Of a DNA stretch of 64,000 nt, positions 16,526 to 24,879 are shown in pieces. Under the pieces are notes generated by a model. That model was not told the DNA's origin and did not search any database. It saw only the letters and a program-made list of their open reading frames with translations. The translations under genes and the position numbers were made by a program. Source of the DNA: Oscillospiraceae bacterium. GTDB lineage: Bacteria > Bacillota > Clostridia > Oscillospirales > Oscillospiraceae. The stretch's first letter is position 1. Every line of letters begins with the position of its first letter. The DNA lies in the NCBI GenBank assembly GCA_022846075.1, contig AP025582.1, positions 1,860,001-1,924,000 of the forward strand, read 5' to 3'.

Positions 16526-17383
16526 TCAATGGATCAGGGCCTTGCCCAGCTGGTCCAGGCGGCAGGTGTGGCGCTCTTTCTCCTCGGCCTCCCGCTCCCG
16601 ATAGACGGCATTGCGGTTCATCAGCTCGTCAAAATCCACCTGGTGGCCGTCGAAGTCGGGGCCGTCCACACAGGCGAAACGGACCTTACCTCCCACGGTG
16701 ACCCGGCAGCAGCCGCACATGCCGGTGCCGTCGATCATCAGGGGGTTCAGGCTGACCAGAGTCTTGAGGCCGTATGGCTCAGTGGTCTTACAAACGAACT
16801 TCATCATGGGGATGGGGCCGATGGCGATGACGCAGTCATACTTCACCCCGCCGTCGATGAGCTCCTGGAGCTTATTGGTGACAAGGCCCTTCTCCCCGTA
16901 TGTACCGTCGTCTGTCATCAGATAGAAGTTGTCGCTGGCGGCCTGGAACTCCTCCTCCAGGATGACGATATCCTTGGAGCGGAACCCGGCGATGACGTCC
17001 ACGGAGACACCCTCAGCGTGGAGAGTCTTGGCCTGGGGATAGGCGATGGCGCAGCCCACGCCGCCGCCGATGACGCACACCCGCTTGGCCCCCTCCGGGA
17101 TCTCGGTGGGCATGCCCAGGGGACCTACGAAGTCAAGAATGGTGTCCCCCTCGTTCAGGTCGGCCAGCAGTTCGGTGGACAGGCCCACCTTCTGGAAGAT
17201 GATGGTGACGGTCCCCTTCTCCCGGTCATAGTCGGCAATGGTCAGGGGCACCCGCTCACCGTACTCGTCCAGCCGGAAGATGATGAATTGTCCGGCGTGG
17301 GCCTTCTTCGCGATCAGGGGCGCCTCCACCTCCAACAGGGTGACCGTGGGGTTGAGCACCTTTTTTCGTACGATCTTTACCAT
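16526..17383 (-). CDS. nfnA: NfnA: ferredoxin-NADP+ reductase-like small subunit
   Basis: 285 residues from the ATG at 17383, where MVKIVRKK begins the conserved fold and GAGG lies 10 bases upstream. The N-terminal FAD domain contains R-x-P-L-T-I-A-D, the central NAD domain starts CVIGGGVGCAIAYPQA, and a C-terminal Cys cluster (GMCGCCRV...FACVDGPDFDG) binds 2Fe-2S. This is the dihydroorotate dehydrogenase electron transfer/NfnA family. It forms a heterodimer with NfnB and holds the bifurcating NAD-side chemistry. Confidence 0.9.
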   Translation of the reverse strand: MVKIVRKKVLNPTVTLLEVEAPLIAKKAHAGQFIIFRLDEYGERVPLTIADYDREKGTVTIIFQKVGLSTELLADLNEGDTILDFVGPLGMPTEIPEGAKRVCVIGGGVGCAIAYPQAKTLHAEGVSVDVIAGFRSKDIVILEEEFQAASDNFYLMTDDGTYGEKGLVTNKLQELIDGGVKYDCVIAIGPIPMMKFVCKTTEPYGLKTLVSLNPLMIDGTGMCGCCRVTVGGKVRFACVDGPDFDGHQVDFDELMNRNAVYREREAEEKERHTCRLDQLGKALIH

Positions 17384-17433
17384 TTGCAGAAGACCTCTTT
17401 CGTCCTTGATTTGGGTCAAAACATATCAGTAAA

Positions 17434-17462
17434 ACTCTATCAGTTTCCGGCCCCGATGTCAA
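17434..17462 (-). promoter_or_regulatory. Promoter of nfnAB
   Basis: Minus strand TTGACA (17457-17462), 17-base spacer and TAGAGT (17434-17439), about 50 bases before the nfnA start. It abuts the terminator of the upstream HK operon. Confidence 0.75.
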
Positions 17463-17465
17463 GGA

Positions 17466-17507
17466 AAAGCGGCGGACTTCTTACTGTTTGCAAGAAATCC
17501 GCCGCTA
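17466..17507 (-). terminator. Terminator of the ABC-HK operon
   Basis: AGCGGCGGA with its complement around a 24-base interior containing a second weak stem, followed on the minus strand by TTTTCC. Confidence 0.75.
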
Positions 17508-17515
17508 TTGCGCCG

Positions 17516-18406
17516 CTATGCTTTCCACGTCAGGATCACTGTAAATACCCTGTCCGCCAGCTCCGCCTCCGCCCGGCCTTCCATCTTGTCCGCCAGAGCC
17601 TTCACGATGGCCAGACCCAGGCCGGCGTTCCGGCCGGAGCGGGTCTGGTCGGAGGTGAAGAAGCGGTCAAAGACATGGGACAGGGCCTCCGGGCGCAGGT
17701 CGGCGCCGCCGTTGGAAAAACGGGTCTCCACCCCGGCGTCCGTCCGCCGGGCGGAGATGGAGAGTGTCTCCCCGCCATGCTCCAGGGCGTTTCGGATAAG
17801 ATTCGCATAGACCCGGGCCAGGGCCGCCCGGTCCCCCCACACCTGGGGCAGGTCCTCGGGCAGGTCCACCGTCACCTGGAACTTTTCCTCCAGATCGGCG
17901 TAAAAGGCGGCCAGCAGCTCGCTGATGACCTCCCGCAGGTCCACCTTTTCCCGGTCGATGGGGTATTCCCCCGCCTCCAGGCGGGAAAGGTCGTAGAAAC
18001 TGGTAATTAGGCCCTGAAGCACCCTGGCCCGGCCCTCCACGATATCCAGATACTCCCGGCGCTGGGCCTCGCTGAGCCCCGTGTCCTCCAAAAGCTGAAG
18101 ATACCCCAGGATCGAGGTCAGCGGGGTCCTCAGGTCATGGGAGACATTGGCGATCTGCTCCCGGAGGGCCTTCTCCCGGCGGCAGAAATCCGCCCGATCG
18201 TCCTCCCGCAGGTGGAGAAGCGCGTTGACCTCCGCCATCAGCTCCTCCGCGGCCCCGTTGGGCGCGGCGAGGCGGAGGGGGGCCCCGCCTCCCTCCGCCC
18301 TGCGCTGTTTGAGCTGTGCCGCCCCCTGCCGCAGATTCCGCTCCAGGGCGTACACCCGGAGCAGAAGGAGCAGGCAGACAAGGGCCAAAACCACGGTCAG
18401 AAGCAT
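17516..18406 (-). CDS. Sensor histidine kinase (BceS/VanS-like, single membrane helix)
   Basis: 296 residues. One membrane helix at residues 2-19, a short linker, then HisKA with SHDLRTPLTS (phospho-acceptor His90) and a HATPase domain with N box (NLIRNALEHGG), F box (VFDRFF) and G box (GRNAGLGLAIVKAL). There is almost no extracellular part, so it probably senses through the ABC permeases encoded before it, as in bacitracin-type detoxification modules. GGGGAGGGG lies just upstream of the ATG at 18406. No response regulator gene is in the operon; the partner is unknown. Confidence 0.9.
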   Translation of the reverse strand: MLLTVVLALVCLLLLLRVYALERNLRQGAAQLKQRRAEGGGAPLRLAAPNGAAEELMAEVNALLHLREDDRADFCRREKALREQIANVSHDLRTPLTSILGYLQLLEDTGLSEAQRREYLDIVEGRARVLQGLITSFYDLSRLEAGEYPIDREKVDLREVISELLAAFYADLEEKFQVTVDLPEDLPQVWGDRAALARVYANLIRNALEHGGETLSISARRTDAGVETRFSNGGADLRPEALSHVFDRFFTSDQTRSGRNAGLGLAIVKALADKMEGRAEAELADRVFTVILTWKA

Positions 18407-18423
18407 GGCGCCCCTCCCCTTTC

Positions 18424-19185
18424 CTATCGAATCTCCCGCCGGCGCAGCACCAGCATCCCCAGGGCGCTGGCGCCTACCACCCAGGCCAGGCCCAGGAGCC
18501 AGCAGTAGAGCGCCGCGTGTGCCTCCAAAAAGCCCAGCCGTGCCCCCGCGTTCCCGTAGATGACCTGGAAGGGCCCCGCGTAAAAAAACGTGCCCAGCCG
18601 AAAAACCAACGGGCTGTCCTTCATCTGGGACGCCACCAGCGCCAGCGGCGTCCCGAAAATGGTGGTCAAAAAGGCGATGGCCATGGCTCCCGCCGCACTT
18701 TTGACCGCCGTCAGCAGAAAGAACGTGAAGGAAAGACAGCCCAGCCACAGGGGATAGGCGCAGAACGCCGCCTGTACCGCGGCGGACAAGGCCTCCTTAT
18801 CCTCCGCTCCAATGGGGCCCAGGATGAGTGTGGAGAGGCCCAGATAACCCGCCACGGCCACCGCCGCGATCACCGTCCCCGCCAGGATGGCGGCGGCCAG
18901 CTTCCCCAGATAGATCCGGCTGCGGGGGATGCCGTAAATGACCTCATTTTTCAGCGTACCGTGTCCGTACTGGTCGTCGAATACCAGGGCCGCCAGGATG
19001 GGGGCGATGAACAGCCCCACCGGCAGAAAGACGGTCAAAAAGAGATAGGCTATTTTTGCCTCGAGGTCGGTCCCAATCTGGGGCAGGATCACGAACAGCT
19101 CCAGCACGATCAAAAGGCCGGTGCCGATGTACAGCCCCTTTTTATGTCGGAGCTTATAGAGTTCAGCCGCGATATAGTTGAGCAT
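18424..19185 (-). CDS. ABC-2 type permease, second subunit
   Basis: 253 residues with six hydrophobic segments. The N-terminus (AAELYKLRHKKGLYIG) and LKNEVIYGIPRSRIYLGK near residue 75 are typical of BcrB/LanEG-like ABC-2 permeases. Its ATG shares one base with the stop of the first permease (TGATG), so the pair are translationally coupled. Homologous to the neighbour at 19185-19940, evidently by duplication (both have LKNEV.YG.PR.RIYLGKL). Confidence 0.88.
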   Translation of the reverse strand: MLNYIAAELYKLRHKKGLYIGTGLLIVLELFVILPQIGTDLEAKIAYLFLTVFLPVGLFIAPILAALVFDDQYGHGTLKNEVIYGIPRSRIYLGKLAAAILAGTVIAAVAVAGYLGLSTLILGPIGAEDKEALSAAVQAAFCAYPLWLGCLSFTFFLLTAVKSAAGAMAIAFLTTIFGTPLALVASQMKDSPLVFRLGTFFYAGPFQVIYGNAGARLGFLEAHAALYCWLLGLAWVVGASALGMLVLRRREIR

Positions 19186-19940
19186 CAGGAAATCTCTCTC
19201 TTTCGGAAGGCAATCAGCCCCACGACGGTGGAGCCGGCCAGCCAGGCCAAGCCCAAAATCCAGGCGTAGGCAATCAGCCCATTCGTGTTCCCCGCGATGA
19301 GCCGGTCAAAGGGCGTGGTCAAAAGACAAGTCTTGACGACCCGGACCACCGGCTCCAGCTTGGGCATAAACAGCACGAACAAATCCAGGGTCCCGCCCCC
19401 CAGCACGGCCACCACCACCATGTAGACGATGGAGGCGGCGGTGGAGCCTTTTATGACGAAGAGGAGCATGTGGAACAGCCCCAGCCCGCCCAGCCACAGG
19501 GGGAAGGCCACCAAAAGCGCCTGCCCCAGCGTTTCCAGGGCTGCGTCCACCCCCGCTCCCAGGGGAAAGAGGAGCAGATTCAGCCCCAGATAAAAGGCCA
19601 CGATGACGGCGCACAGCGCCACCGCCACGATGATGGTGGACAACAGCTTGCCCAGGTAGATGCGCGCCCTGGGCAGGCCGTAGGACACCTCGTTCTTCAA
19701 AGTGTTGTACTTGTACTGGTCGGAAAAGACCATATCGCACACGGCTACCACCAGATAGAGCCCGGCGGAGAGCATCATGGACAGCGCCCCCGCCATAAAG
19801 GCGAAGTCTGCGCCGGGGCCCGCGTTCTGCCACAGCAGGACCAGCACCAGCGTGATCAGGCCCAGAATGACGCCCAAAAAGCCCAGCGGGTACTTCCGAT
19901 GACAGACCTTGTAGAGCTCCGCATTCAGATACTTACCCAT
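19185..19940 (-). CDS. ABC-2 type permease, first subunit
   Basis: 251 residues from the ATG at 19940, preceded by GGGGGTG; a GTG at 19949 is possible. Six hydrophobic segments and the conserved LKNEVSYGLPRARIYLGKLL. It overlaps the ATPase gene by 8 bases. With the second permease it would form the membrane part of a BcrAB- or LanFEG-type exporter that protects against a peptide antibiotic; the substrate is inferred from the family only. Confidence 0.88.
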   Translation of the reverse strand: MGKYLNAELYKVCHRKYPLGFLGVILGLITLVLVLLWQNAGPGADFAFMAGALSMMLSAGLYLVVAVCDMVFSDQYKYNTLKNEVSYGLPRARIYLGKLLSTIIVAVALCAVIVAFYLGLNLLLFPLGAGVDAALETLGQALLVAFPLWLGGLGLFHMLLFVIKGSTAASIVYMVVVAVLGGGTLDLFVLFMPKLEPVVRVVKTCLLTTPFDRLIAGNTNGLIAYAWILGLAWLAGSTVVGLIAFRKREIS

Positions 19941-20856
19941 GATGGACACCCCCGATCAGCCCCAGGAAGTAGTCCTCCAAATTGGCCCCCCGGTGCTCCA
20001 TGCCGTAAAGGGAAATCCCTTGCCCAATCAACAGTCCCGTGACCCTCTGGGGCTCCTCCAGCCCCTCGTAGAGCCGGATGGCCCCGCCGGGCAAGACCTC
20101 GAAGTCCCGTAGGCCCAGCTCCCGCTCCAGCAGAGCGGCGGCCCGGGGCGCGTCGTCCACCTTCAATTCCAGGCAGTCCCGGCACTTCTCCCGGAGCTTG
20201 GCGGCGCTGATCTGCTCCAGCATCTTGCCCTTGTCCAAAAAGCCGTAGCAGGTGGCCAGGTTTTGCAGCTCGGAGAGGATGTGGCTGGAGATGAGGATGG
20301 TGGTCTGATACTGGCGGTTCAGCTCCAGCAGGAGGTTCCGAAACTCCACGATGCCCTCCGGGTCCAGCCCGTTGATGGGCTCATCCAGCAGCAGCAGGTC
20401 GGGGCGGTTCATCAGCGCCAGGGCCAGGCCAAGCCGCTGCTTCATGCCCAGGGAGAAGGCCTTGAACTTCTTCTTCCCCGTGTCCGCCAGCCCCACCTGC
20501 TCCAGGGCGTCCTCCACGGCGTGGGCCCCGGCGATGCCCCGCTGGCGGCGGTAGTATTCCAGGTTCTCCCTGGCGGTGAGATAGGGGTAAAAGCTGGGGA
20601 TCTCCACCATGGCCCCCGTCCGGGCCCGGGCCTTTTCCAGCTCCTTCTCCCCGGTGGCGCCGAAGAGCTCCACCTCCCCCTCGGTGGGGACGGTCTGGGC
20701 GGCGGCCATGCGGATGATGGTGGTCTTTCCCGCCCCGTTGCGGCCCACCAGGCCGTAGATCTCCCCCTTAGCCAGGGTGATGTCGGCGTGGTCCACCGCC
20801 AGCGTTCCGCCGTAGCGCTTGGTCAGCGCCCGGGTCACCAATACGTTTTCTGCCAT
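19933..20856 (-). CDS. ABC transporter ATP-binding protein (BcrA/LanF-type)
   Basis: 307 residues. Walker A is GRNGAGKTT (residues 38-46), the signature is LGMKQRLGLALAL and Walker B is LLLLDEP. The ~85-residue C-terminal extension is usual for the BcrA/CcmA-like subclass. First gene of a four-gene operon: ATPase, two permeases, histidine kinase. Such modules export or detoxify bacitracin-like or lantibiotic peptides, or serve as self-defence in gut bacteria. The 5-prime region has TTGACT near 20908 but only a weak -10. Confidence 0.93.
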   Translation of the reverse strand: MAENVLVTRALTKRYGGTLAVDHADITLAKGEIYGLVGRNGAGKTTIIRMAAAQTVPTEGEVELFGATGEKELEKARARTGAMVEIPSFYPYLTARENLEYYRRQRGIAGAHAVEDALEQVGLADTGKKKFKAFSLGMKQRLGLALALMNRPDLLLLDEPINGLDPEGIVEFRNLLLELNRQYQTTILISSHILSELQNLATCYGFLDKGKMLEQISAAKLREKCRDCLELKVDDAPRAAALLERELGLRDFEVLPGGAIRLYEGLEEPQRVTGLLIGQGISLYGMEHRGANLEDYFLGLIGGVHHG

Positions 20857-20961
20857 ATGCCATGACCTCTCTTTCCTGATTGTGACTTTATTCTAGCGGA
20901 AAGTCAACAAGAGAGTTTCAAGGGAAGGTGAAGAAAATCTAAAGCCGTCCCTTCCCTCCGC

Positions 20962-21849
20962 TCAGGGGGAGACACTCCCGCCCGCCAGGCGGACGAACTC
21001 GTCCATCTCCCGGGTCTTCCACTTATCCTTGTGGTAAAAGATCTGCCGGTACATGGAGGCGTGAAAATCCGCCACGGTCAATTCCCGCAGCTTCCCCTGG
21101 CGCACGCTCTCCTCCACGGCGAAGCGGGGCAGAAAGGACAGGGCCCGGGTCTCCTCCAGCATCTTGATGATGAAAGCGGTGTCGCTGACCTCCAGGAAGG
21201 GGGTAACCACCATCTCCCGGGAGGCCAGATAGCGGTCGAACACCCGGCGGTAGTTGGCCTCCCGCTCCGTGAGGAAGAAGGGCTTGTCCAGGAGCGCTTC
21301 CATGGGAAAGGGCCCCTCCCCCTCCAGCTCCAGCTCCGCGGAGGCCACAAAGACCACCTCCTCCTTCTCCTCCATCAGCTTGTACCAGTTGTTGCTGTAC
21401 CGGGGCTCGTCCAATATGTAAATGAGGTCCAGCTCCCCCCGCTCCATTTTCTCGATGAGCTCCTCGGGAGAGCCGATGGTGACCTGGAGCGCCACTCCGG
21501 AGTGGCACTCCCGGAAACGGCGCAGGATGGCGGGGAGCTTGGCGAAGCACAGGGATTCGATGGTCCCCACGTGGAGCTGTCCGTGCATCTCGCTCTCGTC
21601 GGCAACCGACAGCTTGGCCTTGTTCACCTCATACATGATGTCGTAGGCGCTGGAGAGGAATTGTTCCCCCTGGACGGTGAGGGACACCCGCTTTCCCATC
21701 CGGTCAAAGAGCCGGGTGTTCAGCTCCTCCTCCAGCCGCCGGATCTGCACCGTCACCGCCGATTGGGAATAGCCCAGGCTTTCCGCCGCCTTGGAAAAGC
21801 TCTGAAGCTGGGCCGCCCGGATAAAGGTGTTGAGCTGCCGGATCTCCAT
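20962..21849 (-). CDS. LysR family transcriptional regulator
   Basis: 295 residues. The N-terminal winged helix starts MEIRQLNTFIRAAQLQSFSKAAE and continues with the LysR recognition helix (SQSAVTVQIRRLEEELN). The C-terminal effector domain is the usual substrate-binding fold. It is divergent from the serine symporter-dehydratase genes, and a T-N11-A type palindrome (ATGAAT-3-ATTCAT) sits between them, so it very likely regulates that operon, perhaps in response to serine. Confidence 0.93.
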   Translation of the reverse strand: MEIRQLNTFIRAAQLQSFSKAAESLGYSQSAVTVQIRRLEEELNTRLFDRMGKRVSLTVQGEQFLSSAYDIMYEVNKAKLSVADESEMHGQLHVGTIESLCFAKLPAILRRFRECHSGVALQVTIGSPEELIEKMERGELDLIYILDEPRYSNNWYKLMEEKEEVVFVASAELELEGEGPFPMEALLDKPFFLTEREANYRRVFDRYLASREMVVTPFLEVSDTAFIIKMLEETRALSFLPRFAVEESVRQGKLRELTVADFHASMYRQIFYHKDKWKTREMDEFVRLAGGSVSP

Positions 21850-21924
21850 ACTCCTCCCGTCCCCTTTCTGTCAAAATGCCCCAAATTTTATACTTGAATT
21901 ATTTTCAACGATATAATAAAATTT

Positions 21925-21959
21925 ATGAATTTGATTCATGAATATTGACATGTTATACT
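21925..21959 (+). promoter_or_regulatory. Symporter promoter with LysR-type operator
   Basis: TTGATT (21931-21936), a 17-base spacer and TATACT (21954-21959). The palindrome ATGAAT-TTG-ATTCAT at 21925-21939 overlaps the -35 box, a standard position for a LysR-type site. Confidence 0.75.
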
Positions 21960-22020
21960 AAATCCGCCAAGAGGTCAAGGGAGAATTTGGAAAATATTAT
22001 TTGAGAGGGTGTTTCAACAA

Positions 22021-23244
22021 ATGGAAAAGAAAACGTTCAAACTGGGTCTTCTTCCAAAATTGATCATCGCAATCATCCTGGGTATCCTGATCGGACAGTT
22101 CCTCCCGATCTGGTTCTGCCGGATCATCGTCACCGCCTCCAGCATCTTCAGCACGTTCCTTAAGTTCATCATCCCCCTGATGATCCTGGCCTACGTCACC
22201 ATGGGCATTGCCGACCTGAAGAGCGGCGCAGGCAAACTGCTGCTCATCACGGTGGCTCTGGCCTACGGCTCCACCCTGATTTTCGGCTCCGCCTCCTATC
22301 TGGTGTCCTCCACCCTGTTCCCCAGCTTCATGAGCCAGGGGGCCCTGGAGCAGATCGCCGCCACCGCCGGCAACTCCCTGGATAGCTACCTCAGCCTGTC
22401 CATCCCCCCTCTGCTGGACACCCTGTCCGCCGTGGTTCTGGCTTTTGTGCTGGGCCTGTGCCTGTCCAACCTGCGGGGCCGGACCATCGGCAACACGCTC
22501 TATGACGGCATCAAGGACTTCTCCGGCATCATCGACCAGGTCCTCCACTCCGTCATTATCCCCCTGCTGCCCCTCTACATCTGCGGCACCTTCATCGACA
22601 TGACCAAGTCCGGCAAGACTTTCGCTATTCTGGGCATCCTGTGGAAGGTGTTCCTGGTGGTCATCGCCATGCACCTCATCTGCATCTGCATCCAATTCCT
22701 GCTGGCCGGCTTCATCAGCAAGAAGAACCCCCTGACCCTGATCAAAAATCAGATCCCCGGCTACGCCACCGCCCTGGGCACCCAGTCCTCCGCCGCCACC
22801 ATCCCGGTGAACCTCCAGTGCGCCGCGGCCGACGGCGTCTCCGAGCAGATCCGCAATTTTGTGGTGCCCCTGTGCGCCAACATCCACATGGCCGGCTCCA
22901 TGATCACCATCACCGCCTGCGCCACCGCCGTGTGCCTGATGAACCAGCTGCCCATCAGCCTGGGCACCGTCATTCCCTTCATCATGACCCTGGGCATCGC
23001 CATGGTGGCCTCTCCCGGCGCCCCCGGCGGCTCCATCATGACCGCCCTGCCCTTCCTCTACATGATCTTCGGCGCTGAGGCCGGGGATCCCAACGGCCCC
23101 ATCTGCGCCATCATGGTGGCCCTCTATATCACCCAGGACTCCTTCGGAACCGCCTGCAACGTCTCCGGCGACAACGCCATCGGCGTGATCGTGGAGGCCA
23201 TCTACCGGAAATTCATCGTGAAAAAGGACGCCGTTACGGCTTAA
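22021..23244 (+). CDS. Dicarboxylate/amino acid:cation symporter (DAACS), probable serine/threonine transporter
   Basis: 407 residues from the ATG at 22021 (a GTG at 22009 is less likely). About eight helices with the DAACS re-entrant regions: the serine-rich ALGTQSSAATIPVN near residue 257 and the NIHMAGSMITIT and SPGAPGGSIM segments. The family includes GltP and SstT, sodium- or proton-coupled carriers of glutamate, aspartate, serine or threonine. It stands 9 bases before the two serine dehydratase genes, so serine is the best substrate guess. Confidence 0.88.
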   Translation: MEKKTFKLGLLPKLIIAIILGILIGQFLPIWFCRIIVTASSIFSTFLKFIIPLMILAYVTMGIADLKSGAGKLLLITVALAYGSTLIFGSASYLVSSTLFPSFMSQGALEQIAATAGNSLDSYLSLSIPPLLDTLSAVVLAFVLGLCLSNLRGRTIGNTLYDGIKDFSGIIDQVLHSVIIPLLPLYICGTFIDMTKSGKTFAILGILWKVFLVVIAMHLICICIQFLLAGFISKKNPLTLIKNQIPGYATALGTQSSAATIPVNLQCAAADGVSEQIRNFVVPLCANIHMAGSMITITACATAVCLMNQLPISLGTVIPFIMTLGIAMVASPGAPGGSIMTALPFLYMIFGAEAGDPNGPICAIMVALYITQDSFGTACNVSGDNAIGVIVEAIYRKFIVKKDAVTA

Positions 23245-23253
23245 GGAACATCT

Positions 23254-23922
23254 ATGTCATTCATCAGTGTTTTCGACGTATTGGGGCCCAACATGATCGG
23301 CCCCTCCAGCTCCCACACGGCGGGAGCCTCGGTCATCGCCTATCTGGCCCAGAAGATGATCGCCCCGCCTCTCCAAAAGGTGGAATTCACCCTGTACGGC
23401 TCCTTCGCCCGCACCTATCACGGCCACGGCACGGACCGGGCCCTGCTGGGTGGTATCATGGGCTTCTCCACCGACGACACCCGCATCCGGGACTCCTTCC
23501 AGATCGCGGAGATGCGGCATCTGGAGTACAGCTTCGTCCCCAATGAGACGGAGACCGAGCTCCACCCCAATACCGTGGACATCCGCATGGAAAACACCGC
23601 CGGGCAGGTCATGCGGGTCCGGGGCGAGTCCCTGGGCGGCGGCAAGGTCCGCATTGTGCGGATCAACGGGGTCAAGGTGGACTTTACCGGCGAGTACAGC
23701 GCCGTGATCGTCGTCCACCAGGATAAGCCCGGCGTGGTGGCCCACATCACCAAGGCCCTCAGCGACCGCAACGTGAACATTGCCTTCATGCGGCTGTTCC
23801 GGGAGGCCAAGGGGCACACCGCCTATACCATCGTGGAGTCGGATGACCGTCTCCCTGAAGAGGTCAACGAGACCCTCCGGGAGAACCCCAACATTCACGA
23901 TGTCATGATCGTGCAGTCGTAA
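23254..23922 (+). CDS. sdaAB: L-serine ammonia-lyase, iron-sulfur-dependent, beta subunit
   Basis: 222 residues. The N-terminal half has GPSSSHTAGA, the family phosphate/serine-loop motif, and the C-terminal part (AVIVVHQDKPGVVAHIT..) is an ACT domain that may bind serine. The enzyme with SdaAA deaminates serine to pyruvate and ammonia using an oxygen-labile 4Fe-4S cluster, supplying pyruvate and energy in anaerobes. Start at 23254 with AAGGA upstream. Confidence 0.95.
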   Translation: MSFISVFDVLGPNMIGPSSSHTAGASVIAYLAQKMIAPPLQKVEFTLYGSFARTYHGHGTDRALLGGIMGFSTDDTRIRDSFQIAEMRHLEYSFVPNETETELHPNTVDIRMENTAGQVMRVRGESLGGGKVRIVRINGVKVDFTGEYSAVIVVHQDKPGVVAHITKALSDRNVNIAFMRLFREAKGHTAYTIVESDDRLPEEVNETLRENPNIHDVMIVQS

Positions 23923-23935
23923 GGGGGAGGTCATC

Positions 23936-24805
23936 ATGGATTTCAAATCTGCCAAAGAATTATTGGAGACCTGTGAGCGGGAGCACTGCCCCATCTCGGA
24001 AGTGATGCGCCGGCGGGAATGCGAGCTGGGCGAGACCACACCGGACACGGTGGAACACCGCATGGCCCGGGCGCTGGAGATCATGCGCGCCTCGGCCACC
24101 CAGCCCTTGAAGACCCCCAGCAAGTCCATGGGCGGGCTCATCGGCGGCGAGGCGAAAAAGCTGGCCGCCCACCGGGCCAAGGGCAAGGACATCTGCGGCG
24201 ACGTGCTGGACCGGGCCATCACCTACGCCATGGCCGTCCTGGAGGTCAACGCCTCCATGGGCCTCATCGTGGCCGCTCCCACCGCCGGGTCCGCAGGCGT
24301 GGTGCCCGGACTGCTTTTGTCCCTCCAGGACGTGTACAACATCTCCGACGCCCGGATCATCGACGCCCTCTTCAACGCCGGCGCCATTGGCTATCTGGCC
24401 ATGCGCAACGCCACCGTGGCCGGCGCCGTGGGCGGCTGCCAGGCCGAGGTGGGCGTGGCGGCCGCCATGGCCGCCTCCGCCGCGGTGGAGCTGATGGGCG
24501 GGACGCCGGACCAATGCCTGAGCGCCGCCTCCGTGGTCCTGATGAACATGCTGGGACTGGTGTGCGACCCGGTGGGCGGGCTGGTGGAATACCCCTGCCA
24601 GAACCGCAACGCCGCCGGAGTGGCCAACGCCCTTATCGCCGCCGAGATGTCCCTGAGCGGCATCCGCCAGCTGATCCCCTTCGATCAAATGCTGGAGACC
24701 ATGTATTCCGTCGGCAAGCGCCTGCCCGCCGAGCTGCGGGAGACCGCCAAGGGGGGCTGCGCCACCGCCCCCGCCGCCTGTGAAATGTGCGGAGGATGCG
24801 GCTGA
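23936..24805 (+). CDS. sdaAA: L-serine ammonia-lyase, iron-sulfur-dependent, alpha subunit
   Basis: 289 residues. AAPTAGSAGVVPG (near residue 110) is the conserved active-site stretch, and Cys residues that hold the catalytic 4Fe-4S cluster include those near the C-terminus (GCATAPAACEMCGGCG). GGGGGAGG lies 6-8 bases upstream of the ATG, which is 13 bases after sdaAB. The operon ends at the terminator at 24817. Confidence 0.95.
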   Translation: MDFKSAKELLETCEREHCPISEVMRRRECELGETTPDTVEHRMARALEIMRASATQPLKTPSKSMGGLIGGEAKKLAAHRAKGKDICGDVLDRAITYAMAVLEVNASMGLIVAAPTAGSAGVVPGLLLSLQDVYNISDARIIDALFNAGAIGYLAMRNATVAGAVGGCQAEVGVAAAMAASAAVELMGGTPDQCLSAASVVLMNMLGLVCDPVGGLVEYPCQNRNAAGVANALIAAEMSLSGIRQLIPFDQMLETMYSVGKRLPAELRETAKGGCATAPAACEMCGGCG

Positions 24806-24816
24806 GAAACAGAAAC

Positions 24817-24845
24817 AAAGGGAGAGGCTTTGCCTCTCCCTTTTT
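24817..24845. terminator. Terminator of the serine operon
   Basis: AAAGGGAGAGGC pairs with GCCTCTCCCTTT around TTT, followed by a T-run. It also lies just beyond the end of the convergent AraC gene. Confidence 0.88.
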
Positions 24846-24879
24846 CTGTCCGCGCTGTCGCAGCTTGTTCCAAAGAATA

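Noticed and set aside
15109-16701. 530-codon plus-strand frame opposite nfnB
   Set aside because: Complement shadow of NfnB, rich in His/Gly/Val with no family match.
23254-23922. Threonine dehydratase instead of serine dehydratase beta subunit
   Set aside because: The ACT domain is shared, but GPSSSHTAGA and the partner gene are specific to the Fe-S serine dehydratase family.
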